This document shows, one piece after another, positions 34,216-43,806 of a stretch of 64,000 bases of DNA. The DNA comes from Marinobacter sp. Arc7-DN-1 (lineage in GTDB: Bacteria > Pseudomonadota > Gammaproteobacteria > Pseudomonadales > Oleiphilaceae). Position 1 is the stretch's first letter, and each line of letters begins with the position of its first letter. Both the position numbers and the translations under genes were made by a program. The notes beneath the pieces were generated by a model. It did not search any database. It was not told where the DNA came from and saw only the letters and a list, made by a program, of their open reading frames with translations. The stretch spans positions 1,426,001-1,490,000 of the forward strand of contig NZ_CP031848.1 of NCBI RefSeq assembly GCF_003441595.1, read 5' to 3'.

Positions 34216-34904
34216 AGATTGAGTCGGTCAATGAAAACACCTGCATGGTGTACCTTGGCGATCAGATCGGCGCTGAGTCCGCGAGGCTGGTGAAACAGGT
34301 AACCGACGGAATTCGCCGCTCCATGGCGGATATCCTGGTGGACCTGATCCCCTCGTATACCTCGATTCTGGTGACATGGGATCTTGAAAGCGCCGACCGG
34401 TTCGAAATTGCCCGCCGGCTGAGGAGCGCTGCCAGCGAGACTGAAGACGCAAACGCGGAGGGCGCATCATCACGCGTCGTTGAGCTACCCGTGTACTATG
34501 GTGCGGAGGTCGGACTTGACCTGAGCGAGGTCTGCGACTACTCCGGGCTGACGGAGGAAGAGGTTGTCCGCATCCATAGCGAACCGTCGTATCAGGTCTA
34601 TGCCATCGGGTTCGCTCCGGGTTTTGCCTACCTGGGAAGCACCGATGAACGGATTGCCATTCCGCGGAAATCGACCCCCCGACTGAAAGTACCCACCGGC
34701 AGCGTCGGCCTGGCCGGGACACAGACCGCGATTTACCCAAGCTCCACACCGGGTGGCTGGCAGATCATCGGCCGCACGCCGCAACCCATGATTGACTGGG
34801 AGAGTGAGTCCCTGGCGCTGGTTCAGGTTGGCGACCAGGTGCGCTTCCGCCCCATCAGCCGGCAGGAATTCATTGACCTGGGAGGAAGCCTTGATGAGCT
34901 TTGA
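34212..34904 (+). CDS. pxpB: 5-oxoprolinase subunit PxpB (KipI family)
   Basis: This 230-residue protein matches the KipI/allophanate hydrolase subunit 1 family: VELPVYYGAEVGLDLSEV, IGFAPGFAYLGS, IPRKSTPRLKVPTGSVGLAG, QTAIYPSSTPGGWQIIGRTP. It forms the PxpBC kinase part that activates 5-oxoproline. The B. subtilis homologue was first described as an inhibitor of the sporulation kinase KinA. No such target exists here. It overlaps pxpC by 11 bp. Confidence 0.94.
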   Translation: MKIESVNENTCMVYLGDQIGAESARLVKQVTDGIRRSMADILVDLIPSYTSILVTWDLESADRFEIARRLRSAASETEDANAEGASSRVVELPVYYGAEVGLDLSEVCDYSGLTEEEVVRIHSEPSYQVYAIGFAPGFAYLGSTDERIAIPRKSTPRLKVPTGSVGLAGTQTAIYPSSTPGGWQIIGRTPQPMIDWESESLALVQVGDQVRFRPISRQEFIDLGGSLDEL

Positions 34905-35829
34905 GGTTCTCGCCCCCGGCATGCTTGCACTTATGCAGGATTCTGGTCGTCGCGGTTACCAGCACATCGGAGTGACCACGGGCGGTCCGATGGATGAGTT
35001 TGCCTTTTTCTGGGCAAACCGCCTGCTGGACAATGACCTTAACGCTCCCCAGATTGAGATTACTTTTGGCGGGTTCAGCCTGCTGGCGCACAATGACACC
35101 AGCATGGCCATCACCGGTGGTGATCTTGGCGCCCGCCTGAACAACCGGGATATCAAACCCTGGCGGACCTATCGGATCAGCCGTGGGGATCGCCTTGAAT
35201 TCACCGCCCCGGTGAACGGTCTGCGCGCCTATCTTGCGGTCCGCGGGGGATTCAAGCCGGCCATGAAGCTCGGCAGTTGCGCGACGGTCAGTCGGGAAGG
35301 TCTGGGAGGATTGCACGGCAACGGTGCGAAACTGGCGAAAGGAGACCGGATCGGGTTCGCAAAAACCGACAACCCGGTTGATGCAGCCCTGCCGGACACC
35401 GAAATCCCGGATTACCGTGAACCACTCCGCCTGGGTCTGCTTCCCGGTTACCAGTTCCGCCACTTCCCCCCTGTTCAGCGCATGAAGTTTTTCTCGGACG
35501 ACTACGAAGTCACCCGGAACATCGACAGAATGGGTTACCGCCTGCAAGGCGACGCCATTCATTCGGGTCTGGACGGGATTGTCTCGGAAGGGATTGCCTA
35601 TGGGGCGATTCAGGTACCCAGTGACGGTCAGCCAATCGTGCTGATGAAAGACCGCCAGACCATCGGCGGCTACCCCAAGATCGGTTGCCTGAGCGCACTG
35701 GATGCTGGTCACCTGGCACAACGGGGGCCAGGAGCCAGCGTCAGCTTCTACCTTGGAGATGTCGCCGGGGCGGAAGCGCAACGGCTGCTGTTCAACCGTC
35801 GCCTGCGGCTCGGCGTCAGCGGGAACTGA
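34894..35829 (+). CDS. pxpC: 5-oxoprolinase subunit PxpC (KipA family)
   Basis: This 311-residue protein matches the biotin-dependent carboxyltransferase-like/KipA family: MLALMQDSGRRGYQHIGVTTGGPMDE, FGGFSLLAHNDTSMAITGGDLGA, YRLQGDAIHSG-type and IVSEGIAYGAIQVPSDGQPIVLMKDRQTIGGYPKIG. It completes the 5-oxoprolinase. The ATG at 34894 (MSFEVLAPGM) lies inside the pxpB end with GGAGGAAG upstream. It is the last gene of the operon and converges with putA, with a GGCCGG/CCGGCC hairpin (35834-35850) between them. Confidence 0.94.
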   Translation: MSFEVLAPGMLALMQDSGRRGYQHIGVTTGGPMDEFAFFWANRLLDNDLNAPQIEITFGGFSLLAHNDTSMAITGGDLGARLNNRDIKPWRTYRISRGDRLEFTAPVNGLRAYLAVRGGFKPAMKLGSCATVSREGLGGLHGNGAKLAKGDRIGFAKTDNPVDAALPDTEIPDYREPLRLGLLPGYQFRHFPPVQRMKFFSDDYEVTRNIDRMGYRLQGDAIHSGLDGIVSEGIAYGAIQVPSDGQPIVLMKDRQTIGGYPKIGCLSALDAGHLAQRGPGASVSFYLGDVAGAEAQRLLFNRRLRLGVSGN

Positions 35830-35859
35830 CACCGGCCGGGCTTTCCGGCCACATCCGGT

Positions 35860-38800
35860 TTACTCGGATGCGGCAATCAGGCTTGCGTTACCACCGGCAG
35901 CGGTGGTGTCCACACACAGGTGGCGCTCGATCACGAACCGCTGATCCAGGGTATGCTCGGTGATCAGTGGCAGCAAGGCACCGTCACGCCTGGCCAGGGC
36001 CTCGCGATACTCCTTAAGCAAGGCCTGGCCGGCGCAACTCACCACCGCCTCGAAGCCCTCTGCCGTGGCCAATGCTTCTGGCTCCAGCAGCCCTTCCACA
36101 CCGGCAATCGGCAGGCCTGCCCTGGCGGCGCTGTCTACCGTTTCCTGAACACCCGGTGCAATCACGACCACCTTGTTGCCCTGGGACAACGCCGTACCGG
36201 CCTGTTCCAGAGCGGTTTCCTTGTCCGGCCCCAGACAGAGCACGACACCACGGGCATGGCTGGACAGGCGGTTGGTCTCGCCCGTCGGCCCCGGCAGCGC
36301 TTCCACGTAGGCATCCAGCGGCGCGGGAACGTCCCCGAAGATGGGCTTGAGAGCCTCAACCCGGGCTTCCGGCTTCGGTGCACTCAGCTTGTCGAGCTGG
36401 CCAATCAGCTTCTGGAGCTGTTTTGCGTCCACCTTTTTGGCGCTTGAGTCCGCTTCACGCACGACTGTCTTACCTTTCAGGAAGCGACGAACGTACTGCG
36501 GACCACCCGCCTTGGGACCGGTACCCGACAGGCCTTCACCACCGAACGGCTGGGAGCCGACAATGGCGCCGATCTGGTTCCGGTTCACGTAGGTGTTACC
36601 CACCTTGATCCGGCTGCTGATGCGCTCCACCCGACGGTCAACCCGGCTGTGGATACCAAAGGTCAGGCCGTAGCCCTTGGCGTTGATCGAATCCACCACC
36701 TTGTCGATGTTCTTGGCCTCAAAGGTAGCAACGTGCAGCACCGGCCCGAAGATTTCTTCTTCCAGCTCCTCGATGCCGCTCACGCTCAGCACCGCCGGAG
36801 ACACAAACAGCCCCTTCCCGGGAACCGGCAGTTTCTTCAGGAGCTTGCCGTTACGCTCGAACTTCTCGCAGTGGTCGACAATCTTCTTGCGGGCGTTCTC
36901 GTCGATCACCGGCCCCACATCCGTGGACAGCAACCAGGGATCGCCAATGCCCAGCTCTTCCATGGCACCGAAAAGCATTTCCAGAAGACCGTCGGCAATG
37001 TCCTTCTGCACGTACAGCATGCGCAGCGCCGAACAACGCTGGCCGGCGCTCTGGAACGAGGACGCCAGTACGTCACGGACAACCTGCTCCGGCAACGCGG
37101 TGGAATCCACAATCATGGCATTCAGGCCACCGGTTTCCGCCACCAGCGGCGCGTCCGGGGCCATGTTTTCGGTCATGACCTTGTTAATGCGCTGGGCGGT
37201 TGCGGTGGAGCCGGTGAAGCAAACACCACTGACACGGGAATCGGAGGTCAGCGCCGCGCCGACGGTGGCACCGGTACCCGGAAGCAACTGGACGGCATCT
37301 TCGGGAATACCCGCCTGATGCATCAGTTCAACGGCCCGCACCGCCAGCAGGGACGTCTGCTCGGCCGGCTTGGCAACCACAGTGTTACCCGCCGCCAGGT
37401 TTGCCAGGATCTGCCCGGTGAAAATCGCCAGCGGGAAGTTCCAGGGTGAGATACAACACATTACACCGCGGGCGTCACCACTGTCCTTGTAGCGGATCGC
37501 TTCATTGGCATAAAACTGGGCAAAATCCACCGCTTCGCGAACTTCGGCAATGGCATCCGCCAGCGACTTCCCGGCCTCGCGGGTGGTCAGTGCGAACAGC
37601 TCGTCGACGTTTTCCTCATAGAGGTCACCGACCTTGCGAACACAGGCTGCACGCTCTTCCGCAGACTTCTGCGACCAGCTCCTGAAGCCTTCCGCCGCTG
37701 CGGTAATGGCAGCGTCCACATCCGCTTCAGAGGCCTGTGTTACGTGCCCGACAAGATCATCCGGATCCGCCGGATTGCGCACCACCTGGACTTCGGTACC
37801 GGCGACTTCACCGGCGATCACAGGCCCACCTTTCCAGCGATACTCCTTGTAAGCACCACGACCGTCTTCGATTGCTTTCACCGTGACCGGGTCAGTGATG
37901 TCCCAGCCCCTGGAGTTGCGACGGTTCTCACCAAACAGGTTGAACGGATGCACAATCGCCTTGCTGGAGATGTTGTCGCCCATCTCTTCCACGCTGACAA
38001 TGGGGTCTTTCGCGATTTCTTCCGGGGTTATGCTGGTATCGACAATCTGGTTAACAAAGGAGCTGTTGGCCCCGTTCTCCAGAAGTCGACGCACCAGGTA
38101 CGCCAGCAGATCCTTATGGGGACCAACCGGCGCGTAAATGCGGCAGGGCACACCACTGACTTTCAGCACTTCGTTGTGCAGGGACTCGCCCATGCCGTGC
38201 AGACGCTGGAATTCGTAATTGTCCACGCCTTTGGTTTTGGCCATTTCCAGAATGGCGGAGACGGAATGGGCGTTATGAGTGGCGAACTGCGGGTATATGC
38301 GGTTCGTCATGTTCAGCAGTTTGGTGGCGCAGGAGAGGAAAGCGACATCACTGCAGGCCTTACGGGTGAACACCGGGAAGCCATTCAGGCCCATCACCTG
38401 GGCGCGCTTGATTTCGGCATCCCAGTAGGCGCCCTTGACCAGACGCACCATGATCTTGCGGTCGTACTTCTCGGCCAGCCCGTAAATCCAGTCGATCACG
38501 AAGGACGAGCGCTTGCCGTAGGCCTGAACCACAATGCCAAAGCCATCCCATCCGGCCAGCTCGGGGTCCGACACCAGCGCTTCAATGACGTCGAGGGACA
38601 GATCAAGACGGTCCTGCTCTTCAGCGTCGATATTGAACCCCATATTGGCGGCCGCCGCCTTCCTGACCAGTTCGCGGGCACGGGGCAGCAACTCGTTCAT
38701 CACCCGCTCCTTGTTGCCGTACTCGTAACGGGCCAACAGGGCCGACAGCTTCACGGAAATGCCCGGATTCTTGCGCACATCGCCCTTGCTCGCCCTGGCG

Positions 38801-39489
38801 ATGCTGTCGATCGCATTGGAGTAGGCGTCGTAGTAGCGCTTGGCGTCGTCATCCGTGCGGGCAGCTTCACCCAGCATGTCATAGGAATAGGTATAGCCCT
38901 TGGCCATGTAGTCCTTGGCTTCGTCCTGGGCTTCATCGATGTCGCGGCCCAGTACGAACTGGCGGCCCATCTCTTTCATCGCCTGGCCGGCGACAGTACG
39001 AATCACCGGCTCACCAAAACGCTTGAGCAGCTTGCGCAGGGTTTCGCCCACGGTGTTGCGCTCGGAATCCTTGAGCAGGTTGCTGGTCATCAGCAAGGCA
39101 ACGGTCGCGGTGTTGATAAGCGATGATGATGCCTTGCCCACGTGACTGCCCCAGGCACCCGACGTAATCTTGTCTTCAATCAGTTCGTGGATCGTGGTGT
39201 TATCAGGCACGCGCAACAGCGCCTCAGCCAGACACATCAGGGCAACGCCTTCCCTGGTGGTCAGGCCATACTCCGCCAGGAACTTCTCCATGATGGTGGA
39301 CTTGGCGTTATTGCGGACGTTGCGTACCAGGTCGGCCGCACGGGCGGAAATGGCATCCCGCTCAGCCTGGGACAACTGGGCGCCAGCAATCATCTCGTGG
39401 ATCACCTTGTGCTCATCAGCAAGAATGTATTCACGGATCGCCTGCCGGCTATCAACAAGCTCTGGCGTCTCTGATTGCTGCGGTCTCAT
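35860..39489 (-). CDS. putA: Bifunctional proline dehydrogenase / L-glutamate gamma-semialdehyde dehydrogenase PutA
   Basis: This 1209-residue enzyme converts proline to glutamate in two steps. The FAD-dependent proline dehydrogenase barrel spans about residues 190-490 (KLSALLARYE, RLVKGAYWDAEIK, LVRRLLENGANSSF). The NAD-dependent dehydrogenase spans about 570-1010, with Glu785 (AETGGLNAMIVD) and catalytic Cys819 (SAGQRCSALR). A further C-terminal domain of about 190 residues follows. The N-terminus lacks the ribbon-helix-helix DNA-binding domain of E. coli PutA, so it is not expected to autorepress. GAGGGTACAGCT precedes the ATG. An Lrp-type regulator 3.8 kb away could control it. Membrane-peripheral. 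Confidence 0.96.
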   Translation of the reverse strand: MRPQQSETPELVDSRQAIREYILADEHKVIHEMIAGAQLSQAERDAISARAADLVRNVRNNAKSTIMEKFLAEYGLTTREGVALMCLAEALLRVPDNTTIHELIEDKITSGAWGSHVGKASSSLINTATVALLMTSNLLKDSERNTVGETLRKLLKRFGEPVIRTVAGQAMKEMGRQFVLGRDIDEAQDEAKDYMAKGYTYSYDMLGEAARTDDDAKRYYDAYSNAIDSIARASKGDVRKNPGISVKLSALLARYEYGNKERVMNELLPRARELVRKAAAANMGFNIDAEEQDRLDLSLDVIEALVSDPELAGWDGFGIVVQAYGKRSSFVIDWIYGLAEKYDRKIMVRLVKGAYWDAEIKRAQVMGLNGFPVFTRKACSDVAFLSCATKLLNMTNRIYPQFATHNAHSVSAILEMAKTKGVDNYEFQRLHGMGESLHNEVLKVSGVPCRIYAPVGPHKDLLAYLVRRLLENGANSSFVNQIVDTSITPEEIAKDPIVSVEEMGDNISSKAIVHPFNLFGENRRNSRGWDITDPVTVKAIEDGRGAYKEYRWKGGPVIAGEVAGTEVQVVRNPADPDDLVGHVTQASEADVDAAITAAAEGFRSWSQKSAEERAACVRKVGDLYEENVDELFALTTREAGKSLADAIAEVREAVDFAQFYANEAIRYKDSGDARGVMCCISPWNFPLAIFTGQILANLAAGNTVVAKPAEQTSLLAVRAVELMHQAGIPEDAVQLLPGTGATVGAALTSDSRVSGVCFTGSTATAQRINKVMTENMAPDAPLVAETGGLNAMIVDSTALPEQVVRDVLASSFQSAGQRCSALRMLYVQKDIADGLLEMLFGAMEELGIGDPWLLSTDVGPVIDENARKKIVDHCEKFERNGKLLKKLPVPGKGLFVSPAVLSVSGIEELEEEIFGPVLHVATFEAKNIDKVVDSINAKGYGLTFGIHSRVDRRVERISSRIKVGNTYVNRNQIGAIVGSQPFGGEGLSGTGPKAGGPQYVRRFLKGKTVVREADSSAKKVDAKQLQKLIGQLDKLSAPKPEARVEALKPIFGDVPAPLDAYVEALPGPTGETNRLSSHARGVVLCLGPDKETALEQAGTALSQGNKVVVIAPGVQETVDSAARAGLPIAGVEGLLEPEALATAEGFEAVVSCAGQALLKEYREALARRDGALLPLITEHTLDQRFVIERHLCVDTTAAGGNASLIAASE

Positions 39490-39659
39490 AGCTGTACCCT
39501 CTTAGTTGTTTGTCTCTCCGGCATTCTACCGATATCAACAAAGACTATTTCTCTGTAAAATCCAGGCAAGCACGACATTACGTCTTTTTTACATGATCAC
39601 AATTTAATAATTTTCTCGAAAACCATTAGTTTTTAGGTGCTTTGCCTGTTCCGCTTCCG

Positions 39660-42600
39660 CTATCCGGCTTTTGAGGCCAGCTCTCTCAGCATTCCATGAG
39701 CCACCGAGAAAACGGCACAATCCACATCGCTTGCGGATTGCATATCGCTCAACATGCGCTGCCACCGGCTGAGCAACGCCTGTTTATCATCTCGCCATGC
39801 ATCCAGCCGCTCGACCGGGGTTCCGTCACCCGCTACCGGCTCGGAAAACACGCTGAGCGTCAGGTTCCGCAACTGGTGATCCAGTTCATCCCGGTAGTGA
39901 ATGGTCGCCAGCACCTGCCAGTGGCCATTTGCCCGGAATGCCCGCATTTGCCGGTCGAGCCAGGTCAGGTTCAGACTTTCGCCAAGCCTGAAATAGACCC
40001 AGGCAACAGATCCCAGATCCTGGCCCAACTGACGGGAAATCTCGATCATATCCATCAGCCAGTATCGGCTTTCCGCGGAAGCGCACCAGGCTGACAACTC
40101 CTCCGGAACCTTCCGCTCACAATACTCAGCATAGCTTTCTTGCCAACGACTTGCAGGAATCACCGATTCCAGGCGCTCTTTGGAGGCCAGAACATCGGCC
40201 AGCGGCGCCCGGTAATGATCAATACACGACACCGGATCCAGCGCCTGGCGACGGTTCTGCAACAGCCAACTGGTGCTTCGGGTCACCAGGCGAATGGCAT
40301 CGGCAAACAGCTCTGCCTGCACATCCGCGCTGACTTTTCCGTCCAGCGCTTCAATCGCTTCCCAGTGCGCGTCTACGTCATGAACCCGGAGGGAAATCAG
40401 GTAAGCCGCGGCAATCCGGCCCGCATCCGCGCCGGTGGCACTGCGGATCCGGTCGAACCAGGTGATCCCCATGCGGTTCACCAGATCATTGGCGATCTGG
40501 GTTGCCGATATTTCGGCCCGCAGCGGATGAGCACCTACCGCTTCCGGAAAAGCCGCCAGCAAGGACGCCGGAAACGCCGAGTGAAGCGCAGCGTTAAACC
40601 GGGGGTCATGCACAATCGGAGCTGCCACCAACGCCTGTTTCAGCTCGATCTTGGCGTAGGACACCAGTACCGCCAGCTCCGGCCGGGTCAGGCCGGCACC
40701 GCGCTCCCGGCGGGCCTGCAGTTCTTCATCGGAGGGCAGAAACTCAAGGCCGCGGTCCAGTTTGCCCTCTGTCTCCAGACGCCGCATCAGCCGCTCATAC
40801 TGATCCGCGCTGGCGACCGCTGTGTTCTGCGCCAGGCTCAGCGCCATGGCCTGCCGGTAGTTGTTTCTCAGCACCAGGTCCGCCACTTCCGGGGTCATTG
40901 CCCGGAGCATGCCGTTGCGCTCGGGCAGGGTCATCCGCTGCCGGTGCACCAGATCATTGAGAAGGATCTTGATATTGACCTCATGATCCGAGCAGTCCAC
41001 GCCACCGGCGTTATCGATGAAATCACTGTTGGCCGAGCCGCCGAGGCGGGCAAAATCAATCCGCGCCCGCTGGGTCACGCCGAGGTTGCCACCCTCTCCC
41101 AGCACCTTGCAACGCAGCTGGTTACTGTCGATTCTCAGGGCGTCGTTGGCCTTGTCGCCCACCTCTTCATGGGATTCGGAGGGCGCTTTCACGTAGGTGC
41201 CAATACCACCGTTCCACAACATGTCCACCGGCGCCCTAAGCAGGGCGCTGATCAACTCGGCGGGTGGCAGCGTCCGGGCCTTGGTACCAAGCATCCGCCG
41301 CATCTCCGGAGACACCGGAATGGACTTCATGGCACGTGAAAACACGCCGCCACCTTTACTGATGAGTCCGGTGTCATAATCGGCCCAGGTTGACCCCGGC
41401 AGATTGAACAGGCGCTGACGCTCACGGAAAGACGCCCCGGTATCCGGCTGCGGATCAATAAAGATGTGCTGGTGATTGAAGGCGCCAACCAGGCGAATCC
41501 GCTCTGACAACAGCATGCCATTGCCAAACACATCGCCTGCCATGTCGCCAATGCCCACCACGGTGAATTCGTCCGCCTGGGTGTCTGTGCCCTTTTCCAG
41601 AAAATGTCGCTTTACCGACTCCCAGGCGCCCCTTGCGGTAATCCCCATTTTCTTGTGGTCATAGCCCTCACTACCGCCGGAGGCGAAAGCATCACCCAGC
41701 CAGAAGCCGTATTCCGCGGCAAGCGTGTTGGCAATGTCAGAAAACGTGGCGGTTCCCTTGTCTGCGGCAACAACCAGGTAGGTGTCGTCGCCGTCGTAAC
41801 GGACCACGCTTTCCGGGGGCACAACCCTGCCGTCTTCCAGGTTGTCGGTAATGTCCAGAAGCCCCCTGATAAAGGTTTGGTAGCAGGCGATGCCCTCCTC
41901 CCGCAGCGCTTCCCGGGACCCATCCTGCGGCGGCTGCTTCACCACGAAGCCACCCTTGGCACCTGCCGGCACAATCACCGAGTTCTTTACCTGCTGGGCT
42001 TTTACCAGGCCGAGAATCTCGGTGCGGTAATCCTCAATCCGGTCAGACCACCGCAAGCCACCCCGGGCGACAGGGCCAGACCTCAGATGAACACCCTCAA
42101 TCCGTGGCGAGTAAACGAAAATCTCGAATTTCGGCCGAGGCCGGGGGATGTCCGGAATGGAGGAAGGGTCCAGCTTCAGCGAGAGGTAGCTCCGGAATCC
42201 ACCATCCTCCTGGCGCTGGAAATAACTGGTTCGGAGTGTAGCCCGGATCAGCACGAAAAAGCGCCGGAGAATCCGGTCATCATCGAGGCTCTCTACCGCT
42301 TCAAGTGCATCAAGTATCTCTGCCTCAACCTTGCCTGCTGAGGCCTGGCCTTTCTTTCTCCCCTGCAACCCAGGGTCAAACCGTTTCTGGAAGAAGGACA
42401 CCAGCATGGAGGTGATATGCGGGTGGCGGGCCAGGGTCTCGGCAATAAAGGGCTGGCTGAAGCCGAAACGCAGTTGCTTGATATAGCGGGCATAGGCCCG
42501 GATCAGGGACACTTCACGCCAGCCAAGGCCGCACAGCATGATCAGCTGGTTGAAATCGTCGTTTTCCGCAAAGCCATTCCAGATTTCCCGGAAAGCCCCC

Positions 42601-43163
42601 TGGATCAGCGGCCTGGCTGCGTCCAGGTCGGCATCCCGGCAGCGGGTATGGAGCTCAACGGTAAAGTCACTGACGCCGAAAGTTTCACCGTCCCGGCGCC
42701 GCACCCGGTAAGGATGTTCACCGAGCACCCGCATGCCCAGGTTCTCGAGGATCGGGATCACATCAGACAGAACAACCGGCTGCCCCTCGCTGTACAGCTT
42801 GAAATGGAATCCGGTTTCGGAAGAATCCCGGGGCTGGTAAAAGCGCATGGGTACATCGGTGCAGACGGCGATGGACTGGATCTGCTCAATATCGGCCAGT
42901 GCCTCCGCTACCGAAAACCTGGCCCGGTAGGCCGAGGGAAACCCGCCACTGAACACCTGGGCGTAACGCCCCCCGAGGGATTCACCAAAAACCCGAACGA
43001 GCTCGGCGTGCAGATCGTCGTCCCATGATCGGGATTCCTGAACCATCCGGGCGACAATCTCACGCAACTCAAGGGAATCGTCATTGTCGGTGGACTGGTT
43101 CTGAAGGACATCGGCAAGCTGTTCCAGCAGGGTTTGTTTTTGTAATGTGTGCGGATCGGTCAT
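39660..43163 (-). CDS. NAD-specific glutamate dehydrogenase, N-terminally short form
   Basis: This 1167-residue enzyme oxidises glutamate to 2-oxoglutarate and ammonia. The catalytic region is intact: FEIFVYSPRIEGVHLR, VARGGLRWSDRIEDYRTEILG and PAGAKGGF with Lys403. The NAD-binding region with VVGIGDMAGDVFGNGMLLS follows. Family members of the GDH180 class are about 1600 residues. Here roughly the first 450-480 residues, which carry ACT-like regulatory domains, are absent. The ATG has GGAGAG upstream, and only 160 bp separate it from the divergent Lrp gene, so no lost exon-like remnant fits there. It may resemble the shorter 115-kDa GDH class. It is placed upstream of putA on the same strand. 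Confidence 0.92.
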   Translation of the reverse strand: MTDPHTLQKQTLLEQLADVLQNQSTDNDDSLELREIVARMVQESRSWDDDLHAELVRVFGESLGGRYAQVFSGGFPSAYRARFSVAEALADIEQIQSIAVCTDVPMRFYQPRDSSETGFHFKLYSEGQPVVLSDVIPILENLGMRVLGEHPYRVRRRDGETFGVSDFTVELHTRCRDADLDAARPLIQGAFREIWNGFAENDDFNQLIMLCGLGWREVSLIRAYARYIKQLRFGFSQPFIAETLARHPHITSMLVSFFQKRFDPGLQGRKKGQASAGKVEAEILDALEAVESLDDDRILRRFFVLIRATLRTSYFQRQEDGGFRSYLSLKLDPSSIPDIPRPRPKFEIFVYSPRIEGVHLRSGPVARGGLRWSDRIEDYRTEILGLVKAQQVKNSVIVPAGAKGGFVVKQPPQDGSREALREEGIACYQTFIRGLLDITDNLEDGRVVPPESVVRYDGDDTYLVVAADKGTATFSDIANTLAAEYGFWLGDAFASGGSEGYDHKKMGITARGAWESVKRHFLEKGTDTQADEFTVVGIGDMAGDVFGNGMLLSERIRLVGAFNHQHIFIDPQPDTGASFRERQRLFNLPGSTWADYDTGLISKGGGVFSRAMKSIPVSPEMRRMLGTKARTLPPAELISALLRAPVDMLWNGGIGTYVKAPSESHEEVGDKANDALRIDSNQLRCKVLGEGGNLGVTQRARIDFARLGGSANSDFIDNAGGVDCSDHEVNIKILLNDLVHRQRMTLPERNGMLRAMTPEVADLVLRNNYRQAMALSLAQNTAVASADQYERLMRRLETEGKLDRGLEFLPSDEELQARRERGAGLTRPELAVLVSYAKIELKQALVAAPIVHDPRFNAALHSAFPASLLAAFPEAVGAHPLRAEISATQIANDLVNRMGITWFDRIRSATGADAGRIAAAYLISLRVHDVDAHWEAIEALDGKVSADVQAELFADAIRLVTRSTSWLLQNRRQALDPVSCIDHYRAPLADVLASKERLESVIPASRWQESYAEYCERKVPEELSAWCASAESRYWLMDMIEISRQLGQDLGSVAWVYFRLGESLNLTWLDRQMRAFRANGHWQVLATIHYRDELDHQLRNLTLSVFSEPVAGDGTPVERLDAWRDDKQALLSRWQRMLSDMQSASDVDCAVFSVAHGMLRELASKAG

Positions 43164-43323
43164 CGAAACTCTCCGGGCTTTTTTACACGTTCTTTCGGTA
43201 ATAGCGTAGCTGATAGTATACGCAAGCCCCGGAAGTCGCTTTAACCGTATAGTTTCGGAATCGAGGAGTTTTGATTATATTTACCGGATGATTTAGCCAT
43301 TAATACAGCCTGGAACCGACCAC

Positions 43324-43776
43324 ATGGCCGATTTGGACAGAATTGACCAATCCATTATTCGCGAGTTGCAGAAAAATTCCCGGATCACCGTTACCGAGCT
43401 CGCGTCCCGGGTGGGCCTTTCCAAAACCCCTTGTCAGGTACGGATGCGCCGGCTGGAAGAACAGGGTTACATCACCGGCTACACGGCCCTGGTCAACCAG
43501 ACCAAGCTGGGCCTCAGCCACATCGCCTTTGCCCAGGTCACCCTGAACGACACCAGCAGCAATGCCCTGGCAGCCTTCAATAAAGCCGTGAAGCAGATAT
43601 CCGCGGTGGAGCAATGCCACATGATTGCCGGCAATTTCGACTACCTGCTGAAAGTCCGGACCCGGAACATGCAGGAATACCGACAGGTCCTGGGTGAGGA
43701 GATATCGGCACTGCCCCACGTGCTCCAGACCAGCACATTTGTGGTGATGGAGAATGTCAGGGACGCCGGACTGTAA
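43324..43776 (+). CDS. Lrp/AsnC family transcriptional regulator
   Basis: This 150-residue protein has an N-terminal winged HTH (LDRIDQSIIRELQKNSRITV, TELASRVGLSKTPCQVRMRRLEE) and a C-terminal RAM/ligand-binding domain (about 65-145). It diverges from the glutamate dehydrogenase gene, with putA beyond. Lrp relatives such as PutR and BkdR respond to the amino acid being degraded, so this one probably activates gdh and/or putA in response to proline, glutamate or a related ligand (inference). Confidence 0.92.
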   Translation: MADLDRIDQSIIRELQKNSRITVTELASRVGLSKTPCQVRMRRLEEQGYITGYTALVNQTKLGLSHIAFAQVTLNDTSSNALAAFNKAVKQISAVEQCHMIAGNFDYLLKVRTRNMQEYRQVLGEEISALPHVLQTSTFVVMENVRDAGL

Positions 43777-43806
43777 AAGCGACGCTTCACGGGCCGGCGC
43801 CGGCTA

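Noticed and set aside
35834..35850. GGCCGG/CCGGCC hairpin between pxpC and putA as a firm terminator
   Set aside because: It is a 6-bp stem without T-run on either strand. Mentioned in the pxpC entry only.
37744..39126. Open frame of 460 codons on the plus strand inside putA
   Set aside because: It is fully antisense to conserved PutA sequence, with no ribosome site and no recognisable domain.
39660..43163. Interpreting the short GDH as a frameshifted or truncated pseudogene
   Set aside because: The frame is intact for 1167 residues with a proper ribosome site, and only 160 bp of non-coding DNA separates it from the divergent Lrp gene.
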